Assembly (NCBI GenBank): GCA_022340305.1
Contig: JAJDOF010000079.1
Coordinates: 1-40,028 of the forward strand
Direction of reading: 5' to 3'
Source: Gammaproteobacteria bacterium
GTDB taxonomy: Bacteria; Pseudomonadota; Gammaproteobacteria; GCA-001735895
DNA: 40,028 nucleotides
This document shows positions 1 through 7,520 of this stretch, in pieces (the stretch's first letter is position 1; each line of letters starts with the position of its first letter). Position numbers and translations under genes: made by a program. The notes below the pieces were generated by a model, which was not told the origin of the DNA, did not search any database, and saw only the letters and a program-made list of their open reading frames with translations.

Positions 1-197
1 GTCTTTTCCTGGTAGTCAACGGTCAGCGGGAAGAATGGACGCCCCGCATCAGCGGTTCTACGACCGACTACGGTAACCATGACGACGGTATCGCCCATTG
101 AGGCGATCACTGCACCGCCGGCCTGGCGAGCGATCTCGCCGGTTTCCAGCGTTACTTGATGCGCGCCGTACTGAAATGTCTTTTTAATTGGATTCAC
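1..197 (-). CDS. pnp: Polyribonucleotide nucleotidyltransferase (PNPase), N-terminal part only
   Basis: PNPase is a phosphorolytic 3'-to-5' exoribonuclease of the RNA degradosome. Only the first 65 residues lie in the window; the gene runs off the left edge. The visible protein begins [20 protein letters not shown] and continues through [14 protein letters not shown], which matches the start of the first RNase PH domain in gammaproteobacterial PNPases. The start is a GTG at 197-195, since no in-frame ATG fits; the purine-rich GAGAGA just upstream is a modest ribosome binding site. It follows rpsO by only 32 bases on the same strand, so the two are almost certainly co-transcribed. Identity is secure; the truncation is from the window edge, not a mutation. 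Confidence 0.96.
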   Translation of the reverse strand, partial: MNPIKKTFQYGAHQVTLETGEIARQAGGAVIASMGDTVVMVTVVGRRTADAGRPFFPLTVDYQEK

Positions 198-215
198 TAT
201 TCTCTCACTTGTTTG

Positions 216-243
216 CCGACGCAATCGGATTACCGACGCAATC
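216..243. repeat. Short tandem duplication at the rpsO 3' end
   Basis: The 11-base word CCGACGCAATC occurs at 216-226 and again at 233-243, a period of 17 bases. The right copy encodes the end of S15 and the left copy lies in the 32-base gap before pnp. It looks like a local duplication that left the reading frame intact because the second unit falls after the stop codon. No function is evident. Confidence 0.7.
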
Positions 244-499
244 CGAGTTTTGCTATCAAATCTTTATAGCGTTGCTGATTCTTGGATTTCAGATAATCCA
301 GCAAATTGCGCCGCTGGTTGACCATCTTCAGCAAACCGCGCCGGGAGTGATGATCATGAATGTGTTCTTTGAAATGCTCGGTCAGGTGCGTAATCTGATG
401 CGACAACAGCGCGACCTGCACCTCGGGTGAACCGGTGTCACCGTTGGCTTGCTGATGCTCAGCGATAATTGCAGCTTTCTGTTCAGCTGACATTGCCAT
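230..499 (-). CDS. rpsO: 30S ribosomal protein S15
   Basis: S15 is a primary binder of the 16S rRNA central domain and an early step in 30S assembly. The 89-residue length equals that of E. coli S15. The conserved DHHSRRGLL and RRNLLDYLK segments (about residues 48-74) are the rRNA-contacting helices, and the protein ends in the family-typical GLRR. The first ATG (499) is preceded by GAGG eight bases upstream, so it is preferred over the ATG two codons later. The gene has its own sigma70-type promoter in the truB-rpsO gap, so it can be expressed separately from the upstream nusA-infB operon. In E. coli S15 represses its own translation through a pseudoknot; I could not establish such a fold in this short leader. 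Confidence 0.97.
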   Translation of the reverse strand: MAMSAEQKAAIIAEHQQANGDTGSPEVQVALLSHQITHLTEHFKEHIHDHHSRRGLLKMVNQRRNLLDYLKSKNQQRYKDLIAKLGLRR

Positions 500-532
500 T
501 CTATAAACCTCGTAGGCCCGAAAAAGGCAGGT

Positions 533-561
533 ATTCTACCTATCTGGGCAGGTGGTAACAA
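533..561 (-). promoter_or_regulatory. Sigma70-like promoter of rpsO
   Basis: Read on the minus strand, a -35 TTGTTA (556-561) is separated by exactly 17 bases from a -10 TAGAAT (533-538). Transcription would start near 526, giving a leader of about 27 nt ahead of the rpsO ATG at 499. A separate rpsO promoter downstream of truB is known in E. coli. The call rests on motif match and position. Confidence 0.65.
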
Positions 562-613
562 GGACTTTCAACGGAATATAACCAGCAAAACTCGACTATC
601 CCGCGAGATTGAT

Positions 614-1537
614 CTATCGCGCCGTATTCATTAACCTTTTTGCCGATAATTCGCCGCTGGCGCTAATCTCGCCCAGCCCCAGAAAAACTCCCGCGGACGA
701 GCGCAGCCGGCGCAGGCCAGGCTCAGCCGTCGCAGTCAGCCCGACACGCCGACCCTGACGTATGTCCAGACTATCGGCGACATTCAGTATTATCTCGGGA
801 AATTGCTCAAGCGCGGCGCCGACCGGCAACAGAATAGCATCCAGTTGCCGCATGGCCTGTGCCTGCAAATGTTCGAGCTGTTCCATGCTGAAGGCATTCG
901 CCTCGTCGAATTTATCGACACTGGATCGGTGCAAGGCGCTAAGATGTGCCCCACAACCGAGCTGCCTGCCGATGTCTTCGGCGAGGGTGCGAATATAGGT
1001 TCCCTTGGAGCAGGATACATCGATCTCCAGGGTTTGGCCGTCAAAGCCCAACATGGTCAGTTGGTGGATGGTAATCCTGCGCGGTGCACGTTCTACCTGC
1101 TTGCCCTCCCTCGCCAACTGGTAAAGCCGTTTACCCTGGTGTTTGAGTGCAGAGTACATCGGCGGCACCTGCTCGATCTCACCAACGAATTGCAGCAGCA
1201 GTTGCTCGACCTGCGCAACGTCGATCTGCACCGCGGCGCTTTCGATGATCTCACCCTCGGCATCACCACTGGTAGTGGTGATGCCGAGGCGACAACTCGC
1301 ACGGTAGCGCTTGTTGGCAGTGAGCAGGTAACTGGAAAACTTGGTGGCTTCACCGAGGCAAATGGGCAGTACCCCGGTGGCGAGTGGATCGAGACTGCCG
1401 CAATGGCCCGCCTTGCGCGCGTTGAAGAGTCTGCGCACCTGCTGCAAGGCCTGGTTGGAGCTGAGGCCAAGCGGCTTGTCGAGCAGCACAATACCGTCGA
1501 TATCTCGATATATGCGGGGCTTGCCAGTAGCCTGCAT
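614..1537 (-). CDS. truB: tRNA pseudouridine-55 synthase TruB
   Basis: TruB converts U55 in the T-arm of nearly all tRNAs to pseudouridine and also acts as a tRNA folding chaperone. The motif AGHCGSLDPLATGVLPICLG carries the catalytic aspartate (Asp50 from the start used here). SALKHQGKRLYQLAREG and CSKGTYIRTLAEDIG are further family motifs, followed by a C-terminal PUA-like region (about 240-307). I chose the ATG at 1537, one base after the rbfA TGA, giving 307 aa starting MQATGKPRIYRD. A GTG at 1564 would add nine residues and overlap rbfA by 26 bases, but neither start has a clear Shine-Dalgarno, so the start is uncertain. The gene is the usual partner of rbfA and rpsO in this operon. Confidence 0.95.
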   Translation of the reverse strand: MQATGKPRIYRDIDGIVLLDKPLGLSSNQALQQVRRLFNARKAGHCGSLDPLATGVLPICLGEATKFSSYLLTANKRYRASCRLGITTTSGDAEGEIIESAAVQIDVAQVEQLLLQFVGEIEQVPPMYSALKHQGKRLYQLAREGKQVERAPRRITIHQLTMLGFDGQTLEIDVSCSKGTYIRTLAEDIGRQLGCGAHLSALHRSSVDKFDEANAFSMEQLEHLQAQAMRQLDAILLPVGAALEQFPEIILNVADSLDIRQGRRVGLTATAEPGLRRLRSSAGVFLGLGEISASGELSAKRLMNTAR

Positions 1538-1538
1538 G

Positions 1539-1907
1539 TCAGTGGCCGGCTTTGTCCTTATCACTGGCGAGGGCTGAATCGATCAGGTCGGATAACTGGC
1601 GTCCACGAATATCGGTGTCGTCGTAAACAAAACTGAGCCGCGGTGTTATCCTCGCCTTAAGCGCCTTGCCGATCTCACGCTGCAGGAATCCGCTGGCACT
1701 TTCGAGCGCAGCCATACAGTCGACAGCATCTTCGGGATTCAAAACACTGAAATAAACGCGCGCGTAGGCCAGGTCCTTGCTGACCTGCACATCCAGTATG
1801 CTCGGCGAGGAAAGCCGCGGATCCTTTAATTCAGTCTGGATCAGGGTGGCCAGCACACGCTGTATCTGTGTGGCAAATCGATCGCTACGGCTATATTCCC
1901 TGGGCAT
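1539..1907 (-). CDS. rbfA: Ribosome-binding factor A
   Basis: RbfA is a small KH-fold protein that binds the 30S neck and helps mature the 5' end of 16S rRNA, and it is needed for growth in the cold. At 122 aa it is slightly shorter than E. coli RbfA (133 aa). It shows the family N-terminus (RSDRFATQIQRVLATLIQ), the KDPRL segment and the later SKDLAYARVYFSVL strand with the RITPRLSFVYD ending of the KH core. The ATG at 1907 lies 10 bases after the infB stop, so translation is probably coupled to infB; no strong ribosome binding site is visible. Its neighbours infB and truB are standard for the family. Confidence 0.95.
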   Translation of the reverse strand: MPREYSRSDRFATQIQRVLATLIQTELKDPRLSSPSILDVQVSKDLAYARVYFSVLNPEDAVDCMAALESASGFLQREIGKALKARITPRLSFVYDDTDIRGRQLSDLIDSALASDKDKAGH

Positions 1908-1917
1908 CTGCTAGTGT

Positions 1918-4500
1918 CTAGTCGAGGGAACGCGCGACTTCGATGCGCTCAAACACCTCGATCTGGTCGCCCGGCCTGACATCGTTGTAATTTTTAACCG
2001 CGATACCACACTCGGTACCCACACGTACCTCTTCGACCGGATCTTTGAAACGGCGAAGCGATTCGAGTTCACCCTCGTAAATCACTACGTTATCGCGCAA
2101 TACGCGGATCGGCAGCCCCTTACGCACCACTCCCTCGATCACGATCGAACCCGCCACATCGCCAAACTTGGGTGAGCTGAACACATCCTTGACTTCGGCA
2201 AGGCCGAGAATTTTCTCCTGTGATTCGGGCGACAGCATGCCCGACATAACGGCCTTGATATCATCGATGATGTCGTAGATGACGCTGTAATAACGAATCT
2301 CGACGCCATAATCGCCAGCTACCCGCTTTGCGGCGGCGTCTGCACGCACGTTAAAACCGATGACTATCGCGTTGGATGCAGCGGCCAGGTTGACATCGGA
2401 TTCATTGATACCACCGACTCCAGTAGCGATCATCTTGGCGCGCACTTCGTCCGTGGACAGCTTTTCAAGCGACTCACGTATCGCCTCGGTACTACCCTGA
2501 ACGTCGGCCTTGACCAGTATATTGATTTCAGCCACTTCGCCTTCTTCCATGGCGTCGAACATGCCCAGCAATTTTGCCGAGTGCTGATCTGCGAGCTTGC
2601 TTTCACGTATGCGAGCATCACGAGTCGAGGCGAATTCGCGCGCCTTGCGCTCATTCTCCACAACGTAAACTTCGTCACCGGCATTGGGCACCGCGGACAA
2701 TCCAAGCACGACGGCCGGCATCGACGGCCCAGCCTCCTTGATGGCTTTGGCTGACTCGTCATACATCGCACGCACACGCCCGAACTGGGTGCCGGCCAGC
2801 AACATCTGACCCTGCCTCAGCGTTCCGGACTGCACCAATACCGTGGCAACCGGACCGCGACCCTTGTCGAGAGAGGCTTCGACAACGATACCCCTGGCAT
2901 TGCCAGTGGCAGCCGCTTCGAGTTCGAGCACCTCGGCCTGCAGCAAGATAGCATCGAGCAATGCGTCGATGCCTTCACCGGTAATAGCGGATACGTGCAC
3001 GAACATGTTTTCACCACCCCACTCTTCCGGGATGACATCGAGGGCGGCGAGTTCATTCTTGGCGCGGTCAAGATCGGCATTTTCCTTGTCGATCTTGTTC
3101 ACCGCAACCACCAACGGCACGCCTGCGGCGCGCGCATGCTCAACAGCCTCCTTGGTTTGCGGCATTACACCGTCGTCAGCGGCAACTACCAGTACCACGA
3201 TATCGGTCGCCTGGGCGCCACGTGCACGCATCGCCGAAAACGCGGCGTGTCCGGGTGTATCGAGGAAGGTGATCATGCCCTTGTCGGTCTCGACATGGTA
3301 GGCGCCGATGTGCTGGGTAATACCACCGGCCTCGCCGGAAGTAACCCTCGACTTGCGAATATAATCGAGCAGCGAGGTCTTGCCGTGGTCGACATGTCCC
3401 ATGATGGTAACTACCGGCGGACGGTTGACCTTTTCCTCGCCCGACTCTTCTGAGCTTGCAATCAATTGTCTTTCGAAATCGTCGTCGCTGGCGGCGGTAA
3501 CTACCTTGTGTCCGAGCTCTTCGACTACCAGGGTTGCGGTGTCGCGATCGAGTATTTCGTTGATCGTCGCCATGGTACCCATTTGCATCAATGCCTTGAT
3601 CACGTCACCCGCCTTGATCGCCATGCGCTGCGCCAGGTCGGCGACGGATATGGCATCGGCAATTTCGACACTGCGTACCACCGGAGCGGTCGGCTTTTCA
3701 AAGCCATGCAGATTATTGAGCTCATGTACCTGGCGCTGCCCCTTCTTGAATTTCTGCTTACGGTTGGGCTGGTGTGCCGATTCCTTGACGTGCAATTCCT
3801 TGCGTCCGTAACGGGTATGCTTATCGTCATGCTTGCCATGCTTGCCGGTCTTCTCGGGCGCAGCAACTACGGCACTCGCGGTAGCAGCTTCCTCAAGTGC
3901 AACACGCGCTGCAGCTTCGGCAGCTTCAGCGGCTTCAGCCTCGGCACGTTCGCGCTCAATCACTTTTTGCGCTACTTCGACTTCCTGCAAACTCTTTTCA
4001 TAGGCCTTTTTCTCAGCCTCGGCGCGCACGGCATCTTCTATTGCCTGGCGCTCAGCCGCTGCGGCTGCCTCGGCAGCGGCTTCCGCCTGGCGGGCCTCTG
4101 CTTCGGCTTCCTGTTCGATCAACTTACCCTGTTCTTCAATCGCGGCTTCTTCCTGCTGCTGAATCTTGGCTTCCTCGGCAGCCACTTCGGCGCGGCGCAC
4201 ATAGGTACGCTTCTTACGGACTTCGACGTTTATCGTCTTGGTGGTGACATTTCGCCCCGAGTTAGCAGCTACGCGCAATTCACTCTTGCTCTTGCGCTGC
4301 AGGGTTATTTTCCTTGGCCCATCACCCCCCTCCTTGCCATGACTGCTGCGCAAAGATTCCAACAACTTGAGTTTGTCTTCGTCGGAGATCGGGTCATTTT
4401 CGTCCTTGACCTTAACGCCCGCGTTCTTGAGCTGGTCGAGTAGTTTATCGACGCTGACGCCGATCACTTCCGATAGTTGCTTTGCTGTTACATTCGCCAT
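1918..4500 (-). CDS. infB: Translation initiation factor IF-2
   Basis: IF-2 is the GTPase that brings fMet-tRNA to the 30S P site and promotes subunit joining. The 860-residue protein has an IF2_N domain at the start (about 1-50), a long Ala/Glu-rich linker (about 104-205), a basic stretch, a second IF2_N domain (about 278-330), then the G domain. G1 is GHVDHGKT (368-375), G3 is DTPGH (414-418) and G4 is NKID (468-471). Domains II-IV follow, with the fMet-tRNA-binding C2 domain at the end. The ATG at 4500 is 17 bases after the nusA stop. In E. coli an internal start yields a shorter IF-2 form; I did not identify one here. The length fits the family. Confidence 0.97.
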   Translation of the reverse strand: MANVTAKQLSEVIGVSVDKLLDQLKNAGVKVKDENDPISDEDKLKLLESLRSSHGKEGGDGPRKITLQRKSKSELRVAANSGRNVTTKTINVEVRKKRTYVRRAEVAAEEAKIQQQEEAAIEEQGKLIEQEAEAEARQAEAAAEAAAAAERQAIEDAVRAEAEKKAYEKSLQEVEVAQKVIERERAEAEAAEAAEAAARVALEEAATASAVVAAPEKTGKHGKHDDKHTRYGRKELHVKESAHQPNRKQKFKKGQRQVHELNNLHGFEKPTAPVVRSVEIADAISVADLAQRMAIKAGDVIKALMQMGTMATINEILDRDTATLVVEELGHKVVTAASDDDFERQLIASSEESGEEKVNRPPVVTIMGHVDHGKTSLLDYIRKSRVTSGEAGGITQHIGAYHVETDKGMITFLDTPGHAAFSAMRARGAQATDIVVLVVAADDGVMPQTKEAVEHARAAGVPLVVAVNKIDKENADLDRAKNELAALDVIPEEWGGENMFVHVSAITGEGIDALLDAILLQAEVLELEAAATGNARGIVVEASLDKGRGPVATVLVQSGTLRQGQMLLAGTQFGRVRAMYDESAKAIKEAGPSMPAVVLGLSAVPNAGDEVYVVENERKAREFASTRDARIRESKLADQHSAKLLGMFDAMEEGEVAEINILVKADVQGSTEAIRESLEKLSTDEVRAKMIATGVGGINESDVNLAAASNAIVIGFNVRADAAAKRVAGDYGVEIRYYSVIYDIIDDIKAVMSGMLSPESQEKILGLAEVKDVFSSPKFGDVAGSIVIEGVVRKGLPIRVLRDNVVIYEGELESLRRFKDPVEEVRVGTECGIAVKNYNDVRPGDQIEVFERIEVARSLD

Positions 4501-4517
4501 GTTTACTTACCCAATTA

Positions 4518-6053
4518 CTAGTTGCTTGGAGTCACCACAGAAGACTGTTCGGCTTCCGCTTCGGCAAACCACGGCTCACGCGCCTTCATGATTAGTTTGC
4601 CGGCAAACTCGTTATCAATACCTTCAATTTCTTCAAGTTCGTCCGTCGACTGCTCAGCAAGATCTTCCATGGTACAGATACCGCGTCGCGACAGCTTGAT
4701 CGCGAGTTCACTGGTCATGTACTCCATGTTGAGCAAATCGTCCTGTGGCTCACCTGCCTCGGCAGTCTCCTCGCGGGCGATTGCCATGGTAAGCAAAGCG
4801 TCACGGGCGCGGCCGCGCAGCTCCTGCACGATCTCCTCGTCAAATTCACTGATCTCGATAAGTTCCGCCTCGGGGATATAGGCGACCTCATCGATGGTGG
4901 TCAGTCCTTCCTGCACCAGAATGATGGCCACTTCTTCATCGACATCGAGCTGACTCATGAAGTTCTCCACCAGCTGACGTGCCTCACCTTCTGCTTTTTC
5001 TTCGGCGGCGGCTTCGTCCATTACATTCAAAGTCCAGCCAGTCAACTGGCTGGCGAGCTTGATGTTCTGACCGCCGCGGCCAATCGCCTGTGACAGCTTG
5101 TCGGCGGGCACGGCGATATCCATGGAGTTGGTTTCTTCATCGATCACGATAGAAGTCACTTCGGCCGGCGACATTGCGTTAACCGCAAACTGCGCCGGGT
5201 TCTCATCCCACAGGATAATATCGACACGCTCGCCGGCGAGTTCATTAGACACTGACTGCACGCGCGAACCACGCATGCCGACGCAGGCACCGACCGGGTC
5301 CATGCGCGGATCGTTACTTTTAACCGCAATCTTGGCGCGCATACCTGGGTCACGCGCAGCGGAAATAATTTCGATCAGGTCCTGTCCGACTTCCGGTACT
5401 TCGAGCTTGAACAACTCGACCAGGAATTCGGAAGCCGTACGACTGATGAATAGCTGCGGACCGCGTACTTCGGAGGCGATTTTATACAGGTAGCCACGCA
5501 CGCGGTCACCCGGGCGCATCGATTCGCGCGGGATCATTTCCTCACGCGGAATAAATCCCTCGGCATTGTCACCAAGATCGACGTAGACATTACCACGTTC
5601 GACTCGCTTGACCTGGCCCATCACCAGGCTGCCTTCCCGGTCGGTATAGGCATCGATCACCTTGCGACGCTCGGCTTCACGCACCTTCTGCACGATGACC
5701 TGCTTGGCAGTCTGCGCCGCAATACGGCCAAACTCGACCGACTCGATCTGCTCTTCGATGAAATCGCCGAGTTCAACCTCAGGCTGATCAAATTGTGCGG
5801 CTTCGAGGGTAATCTGTCGCAGAGGCTCGTCGAGTCCGCCATTTTCAGCTGGCTCCACCACTTCCCAGCGGCGATAGGTATCGTAGTCGCCGGTATTGCG
5901 ATCGATATCGACGCGCACTTCGATGTCCTGCTGATACTTTTTACGCGTCGCGGAGGCCAGCGCCGCCTCGATCGCTTCGAAAATTATTTCGCGATCGACG
6001 CCCTTCTCGTTGGAGACGGTATCCGCTACTAATAGAATTTCTTTATTTTCCAT
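4518..6053 (-). CDS. nusA: Transcription termination/antitermination factor NusA
   Basis: NusA binds RNA polymerase and nascent RNA, modulating pausing, intrinsic termination and antitermination. I use the ATG at 6053, giving 511 aa starting [18 protein letters not shown], which aligns with the family N-terminus. A longer frame begins at a TTG at 6107 and adds 18 residues with no family resemblance. Domains are an N-terminal RNAP-binding domain (1-135), S1 (about 138-195), KH1 (GMRGSRV at 259-265), KH2 (GRGGQNI at 325-331), and two C-terminal acidic repeats (about 368-425 and 438-495). Both acidic repeats are present, as in E. coli. It lies 59 bases downstream of rimP. NusA acts on terminators in its own leader in E. 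coli, which is relevant to the hairpin ahead of rimP here. Confidence 0.97.
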   Translation of the reverse strand: MENKEILLVADTVSNEKGVDREIIFEAIEAALASATRKKYQQDIEVRVDIDRNTGDYDTYRRWEVVEPAENGGLDEPLRQITLEAAQFDQPEVELGDFIEEQIESVEFGRIAAQTAKQVIVQKVREAERRKVIDAYTDREGSLVMGQVKRVERGNVYVDLGDNAEGFIPREEMIPRESMRPGDRVRGYLYKIASEVRGPQLFISRTASEFLVELFKLEVPEVGQDLIEIISAARDPGMRAKIAVKSNDPRMDPVGACVGMRGSRVQSVSNELAGERVDIILWDENPAQFAVNAMSPAEVTSIVIDEETNSMDIAVPADKLSQAIGRGGQNIKLASQLTGWTLNVMDEAAAEEKAEGEARQLVENFMSQLDVDEEVAIILVQEGLTTIDEVAYIPEAELIEISEFDEEIVQELRGRARDALLTMAIAREETAEAGEPQDDLLNMEYMTSELAIKLSRRGICTMEDLAEQSTDELEEIEGIDNEFAGKLIMKAREPWFAEAEAEQSSVVTPSN

Positions 6054-6112
6054 CGTTGTTACTCGCAATATGTCTTCTGTCCGACTGCAGCTCAGCAAGC
6101 GGATCAATACAG

Positions 6113-6559
6113 TTAAATATCACCGACCAGGTTCGCTTTCGCGATGTCGGCATAAGGCAGATCGAACTGCTCTCCATCAACCTCTATGCTTACCCATTTC
6201 GAGTCGGTAACTCCTGCCAACCGGCCCTTGAAATTCTTTCTACCCTGCAATCCGACTGCCAGTTTCAACTTGGCGGTTTTGCCGCAATAGCGCTCAAAAT
6301 CGCCAATTTTAAACAATGGCCGATCTATCCCCGGTGACGAAATTTCCAGGTCATAGGCCTGGGTTATCGGCTCCTCGACATCCAGGATACCGCTCAACTG
6401 ATGACTGATGGCCGCACAGTCGTCGAGGCTTACACCCTGCTCGCGATCGATATAAACCCGCAGCGTGCCATGATTGCCAGCCGCGATGAACTCGACTCCG
6501 ACCAGCTCGTAGCCCATTGACTCGACTACTGGCTCGAACATTTCCGTCAGATCTCGCAC
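6113..6559 (-). CDS. rimP: Ribosome maturation factor RimP
   Basis: RimP assists early 30S assembly, near S12 and the central pseudoknot. The 148-residue protein has the family's N-terminal domain ([12 protein letters not shown], then [20 protein letters not shown]) with the signature [10 protein letters not shown] near the middle, and a C-terminal SH3-like barrel ending in IAKANLV. Three in-frame GTG codons are possible starts (6574, 6565, 6559). I chose 6559 because GGAGG sits eight bases upstream of it, whereas in the longer version that same GGAGG would be inside the coding sequence. It is the first protein gene of the rimP-nusA-infB operon, and its translation start lies just after a terminator-like hairpin. 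Confidence 0.93.
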   Translation of the reverse strand: MRDLTEMFEPVVESMGYELVGVEFIAAGNHGTLRVYIDREQGVSLDDCAAISHQLSGILDVEEPITQAYDLEISSPGIDRPLFKIGDFERYCGKTAKLKLAVGLQGRKNFKGRLAGVTDSKWVSIEVDGEQFDLPYADIAKANLVGDI

Positions 6560-6566
6560 CGACACC

Positions 6567-6571
6567 GCCTC
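6567..6571 (-). promoter_or_regulatory. Ribosome binding site deciding the rimP start
   Basis: The minus strand reads GGAGG here, eight bases before the GTG at 6559. It is the only strong Shine-Dalgarno in the area and favours the shortest of three possible starts. It lies about a dozen bases after the U-tract of the upstream hairpin, so polymerase that escapes termination exposes it at once. Confidence 0.7.
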
Positions 6572-6583
6572 CACAAAACCAAT

Positions 6584-6607
6584 AAAAAAGGCCCAAAAGG
6601 GCCTTTT
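6584..6607 (-). terminator. Attenuator-like intrinsic terminator in the rimP-nusA leader
   Basis: On the minus strand, AAAAGGCCC and GGGCCTTTT form a perfect 9-bp stem with a TTTT loop (6586-6607), followed by a run of six T (6584-6589, partly shared with the stem). It stands between the leader promoter and rimP, so it would terminate transcription before the first gene. In E. coli, metY is followed by intrinsic terminators ahead of rimP-nusA, and NusA level influences read-through. The arrangement here suggests the same kind of attenuation, but regulation is inferred. Confidence 0.75.
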
Positions 6608-6746
6608 AACTGACGACTGACTGCGCGGGATCGAAATCCGTCGAATAGCCAGTTAAATAATGCTTGGAAATCCCATCAGCTTGACGCTGATCGCGCGGCC
6701 GGAATATGGCCCCGGAACCGGTGTAGATCCTGGATCAGACAGCCGT

Positions 6747-6763
6747 CCACGCACTTTGCGTGG
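6747..6763. other. Perfect palindrome near the predicted leader start
   Basis: CCACGCA and TGCGTGG form a perfect 7-bp stem around a 3-base loop. It lies directly downstream of the candidate leader promoter, so it would be at or very near the 5' end of the rimP leader RNA, where such stems often protect mRNA. It could also be a protein-binding operator. Confidence 0.45.
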
Positions 6764-6766
6764 CGC

Positions 6767-6796
6767 ATAGTACTACAGTCAACTCAAAGATTACAA
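6767..6796 (-). promoter_or_regulatory. Candidate promoter of the rimP-nusA-infB leader
   Basis: Minus-strand TTGTAA (6791-6796) and TACTAT (6767-6772) are 18 bases apart and followed by a GC-rich discriminator starting GCGCC. The tRNA-fMet promoter has the same -35 and the same GCGCC discriminator, so both may respond to growth rate or ppGpp. It would give a leader of about 200 nt ending in the attenuator hairpin. The match is moderate. Confidence 0.45.
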
Positions 6797-7006
6797 GGGA
6801 TTGTGGAAAACGATGAGGTATATCCGGAGATTTCCCCCGCTACTGATGGTTCACCATTCCCGCAAACCTGAGTCTATCCGCATGTCACCCGGAGCAGCTC
6901 AAAATCATGCTTTCAGCTATCGGCTAACGATCACTCTCGCTGGCGGCAGATTACACCGTACCCCACGATGGCATACAGCGGCAATAATTGAACCGGAAAG
7001 TTGCGA

Positions 7007-7028
7007 CGGGGGCAGGATTTGGCTCGGG
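7007..7028. repeat. Degenerate copy of the tRNA-fMet 3' end (copy A)
   Basis: The plus-strand 15-mer at 7007-7021, CGGGGGCAGGATTTG, is identical to the T-arm/acceptor part of the real tRNA-fMet gene at 7388-7402. After that it diverges to GCTCGGG, which it shares with copy B. The rest of a tRNA is absent, so this is a fragment and not a functional gene. Confidence 0.6.
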
Positions 7029-7071
7029 ACAAAATGGTGGATTTATGATTCGGTTCCATCTGCGCAGCCGC

Positions 7072-7151
7072 CGCAAAATCGCAATGCACAGGGATGTGCA
7101 GGTGCCGCGTGGCACAAGAATGTGCGAGAGCAGCCTCCAGGCGATTTTGCG
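7072..7151. repeat. 80-base nested inverted-repeat element
   Basis: A perfect 11-base inverted repeat (CGCAAAATCGC at 7072-7082, its complement at 7141-7151) encloses two further hairpins: TGCACA/TGTGCA and GTGCC/GGCAC. As RNA or single-stranded DNA it would fold into a multi-branched structure. It resembles REP-type or other small mobile structured repeats, but no family can be named from one copy. Confidence 0.55.
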
Positions 7152-7206
7152 AACCTGGTCTGCGACCTTTAGGCTTTGTTCAGGATGCGGTAATGGTTGC
7201 AAAGGA

Positions 7207-7222
7207 CAGGATTTGGCTCGGG
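7207..7222. repeat. Degenerate tRNA-3'-end-like copy B
   Basis: CAGGATTTGGCTCGGG here is identical over 16 bases to 7013-7028 (copy A), 194 bases away, and shares CAGGATTTG with the tRNA-fMet gene (7394-7402). Both copies are preceded by GTTGC at a similar distance, so copies A and B are more like each other than either is like the tRNA. Confidence 0.6.
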
Positions 7223-7262
7223 CATCCCTGCCCTCGGCCCTGCGGGCCGCGCTACGCGCGCC

Positions 7263-7285
7263 GCCGATTCGCTCCTGGCGAATCG
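7263..7285. other. Perfect 9-bp stem in the island
   Basis: CCGATTCGC and GCGAATCGG pair around the 5-base loop TCCTG. A second hairpin, GGCCC-TGC-GGGCC, lies about 30 bases to its left within a very GC-rich run. Neither is followed by a T-run, so they are not intrinsic terminators; they belong to the structured island. Confidence 0.5.
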
Positions 7286-7315
7286 GTGAACCTGGCTGAG
7301 GTTCCATCATCGCCC

Positions 7316-7381
7316 CAATTTTCAATGCAAAAAAAACGCGCCTCACATCGGTGTGGGAGGCGCGTTTTTTGCATTGAAAAT

Positions 7382-7383
<2 letters not shown>
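7316..7383 (-). terminator. Very long bidirectional terminator hairpin of tRNA-fMet
   Basis: Arms of 27-29 bases (7316-7344 and 7357-7383) are complementary apart from a 2-base difference in the length of an A/T run. The core is GAGGCGCG paired with CGCGCCTC, flanked on both sides by A/T runs, so each strand presents a GC stem followed by 6-8 T and it should terminate in both directions. The outer part (CAATTTTCAATGC and its complement) extends the stem well beyond a usual terminator. The right arm begins inside the tRNA's CCA, so termination occurs immediately after the tRNA. Confidence 0.85.
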
Positions 7384-7458
<75 letters not shown>

Positions 7459-7471
7459 TCAGAGGCGCAGA

Positions 7472-7500
7472 ATCATAGCGATGTTTGATTCGATTTACAA
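7472..7500 (-). promoter_or_regulatory. Promoter of tRNA-fMet
   Basis: Minus-strand TTGTAA (7495-7500), a 17-base spacer and TATGAT (7472-7477) form a good sigma70 promoter. It is followed by a GC-rich discriminator (TCTGCGCC), typical of stable-RNA promoters under stringent control. The -10 ends 13 bases before the mature tRNA 5' end. Confidence 0.7.
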
Positions 7501-7520
7501 GGGGTAAACGAACTGATTCG

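Larger units (their letters stand above)
6575..7381 (-). other. Gene-free 800-base stretch between rimP and tRNA-fMet
   Basis: No credible protein gene lies here. An apparent 163-codon minus-strand frame (6951-7442) is the tRNA and its terminator read through in one frame, giving the familiar artefact VVGSNPAPAT. The stretch holds, in minus-strand order, the tRNA-fMet terminator hairpin, GC-rich hairpins, two degenerate tRNA 3'-end copies, an 80-base nested inverted repeat, a candidate leader promoter and the rimP attenuator. The part from about 6800 to 6990 shows nothing I can name. The high density of stems suggests structured RNA or dispersed repeat elements. Confidence 0.6.

Noticed and set aside
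803..1636. 277-codon plus-strand frame opposite truB and rbfA
   Set aside because: It is the complement of strongly supported genes in GC-rich sequence, with no ribosome binding site or recognisable domain.
3466..4443. 325-codon plus-strand frame opposite infB
   Set aside because: Its Leu/Phe/Gly-rich content is the mirror of the Glu/Ala/Lys-rich IF-2 linker, so it is a shadow frame.
6054..6107. Upstream extension of nusA from a TTG
   Set aside because: The extra 18 residues do not match the family, and the ATG at 6053 aligns with the NusA N-terminus.
7001..7028. A second tRNA gene
   Set aside because: Only a fragment resembling the tRNA 3' region is present; no anticodon stem or acceptor 5' half can be found.
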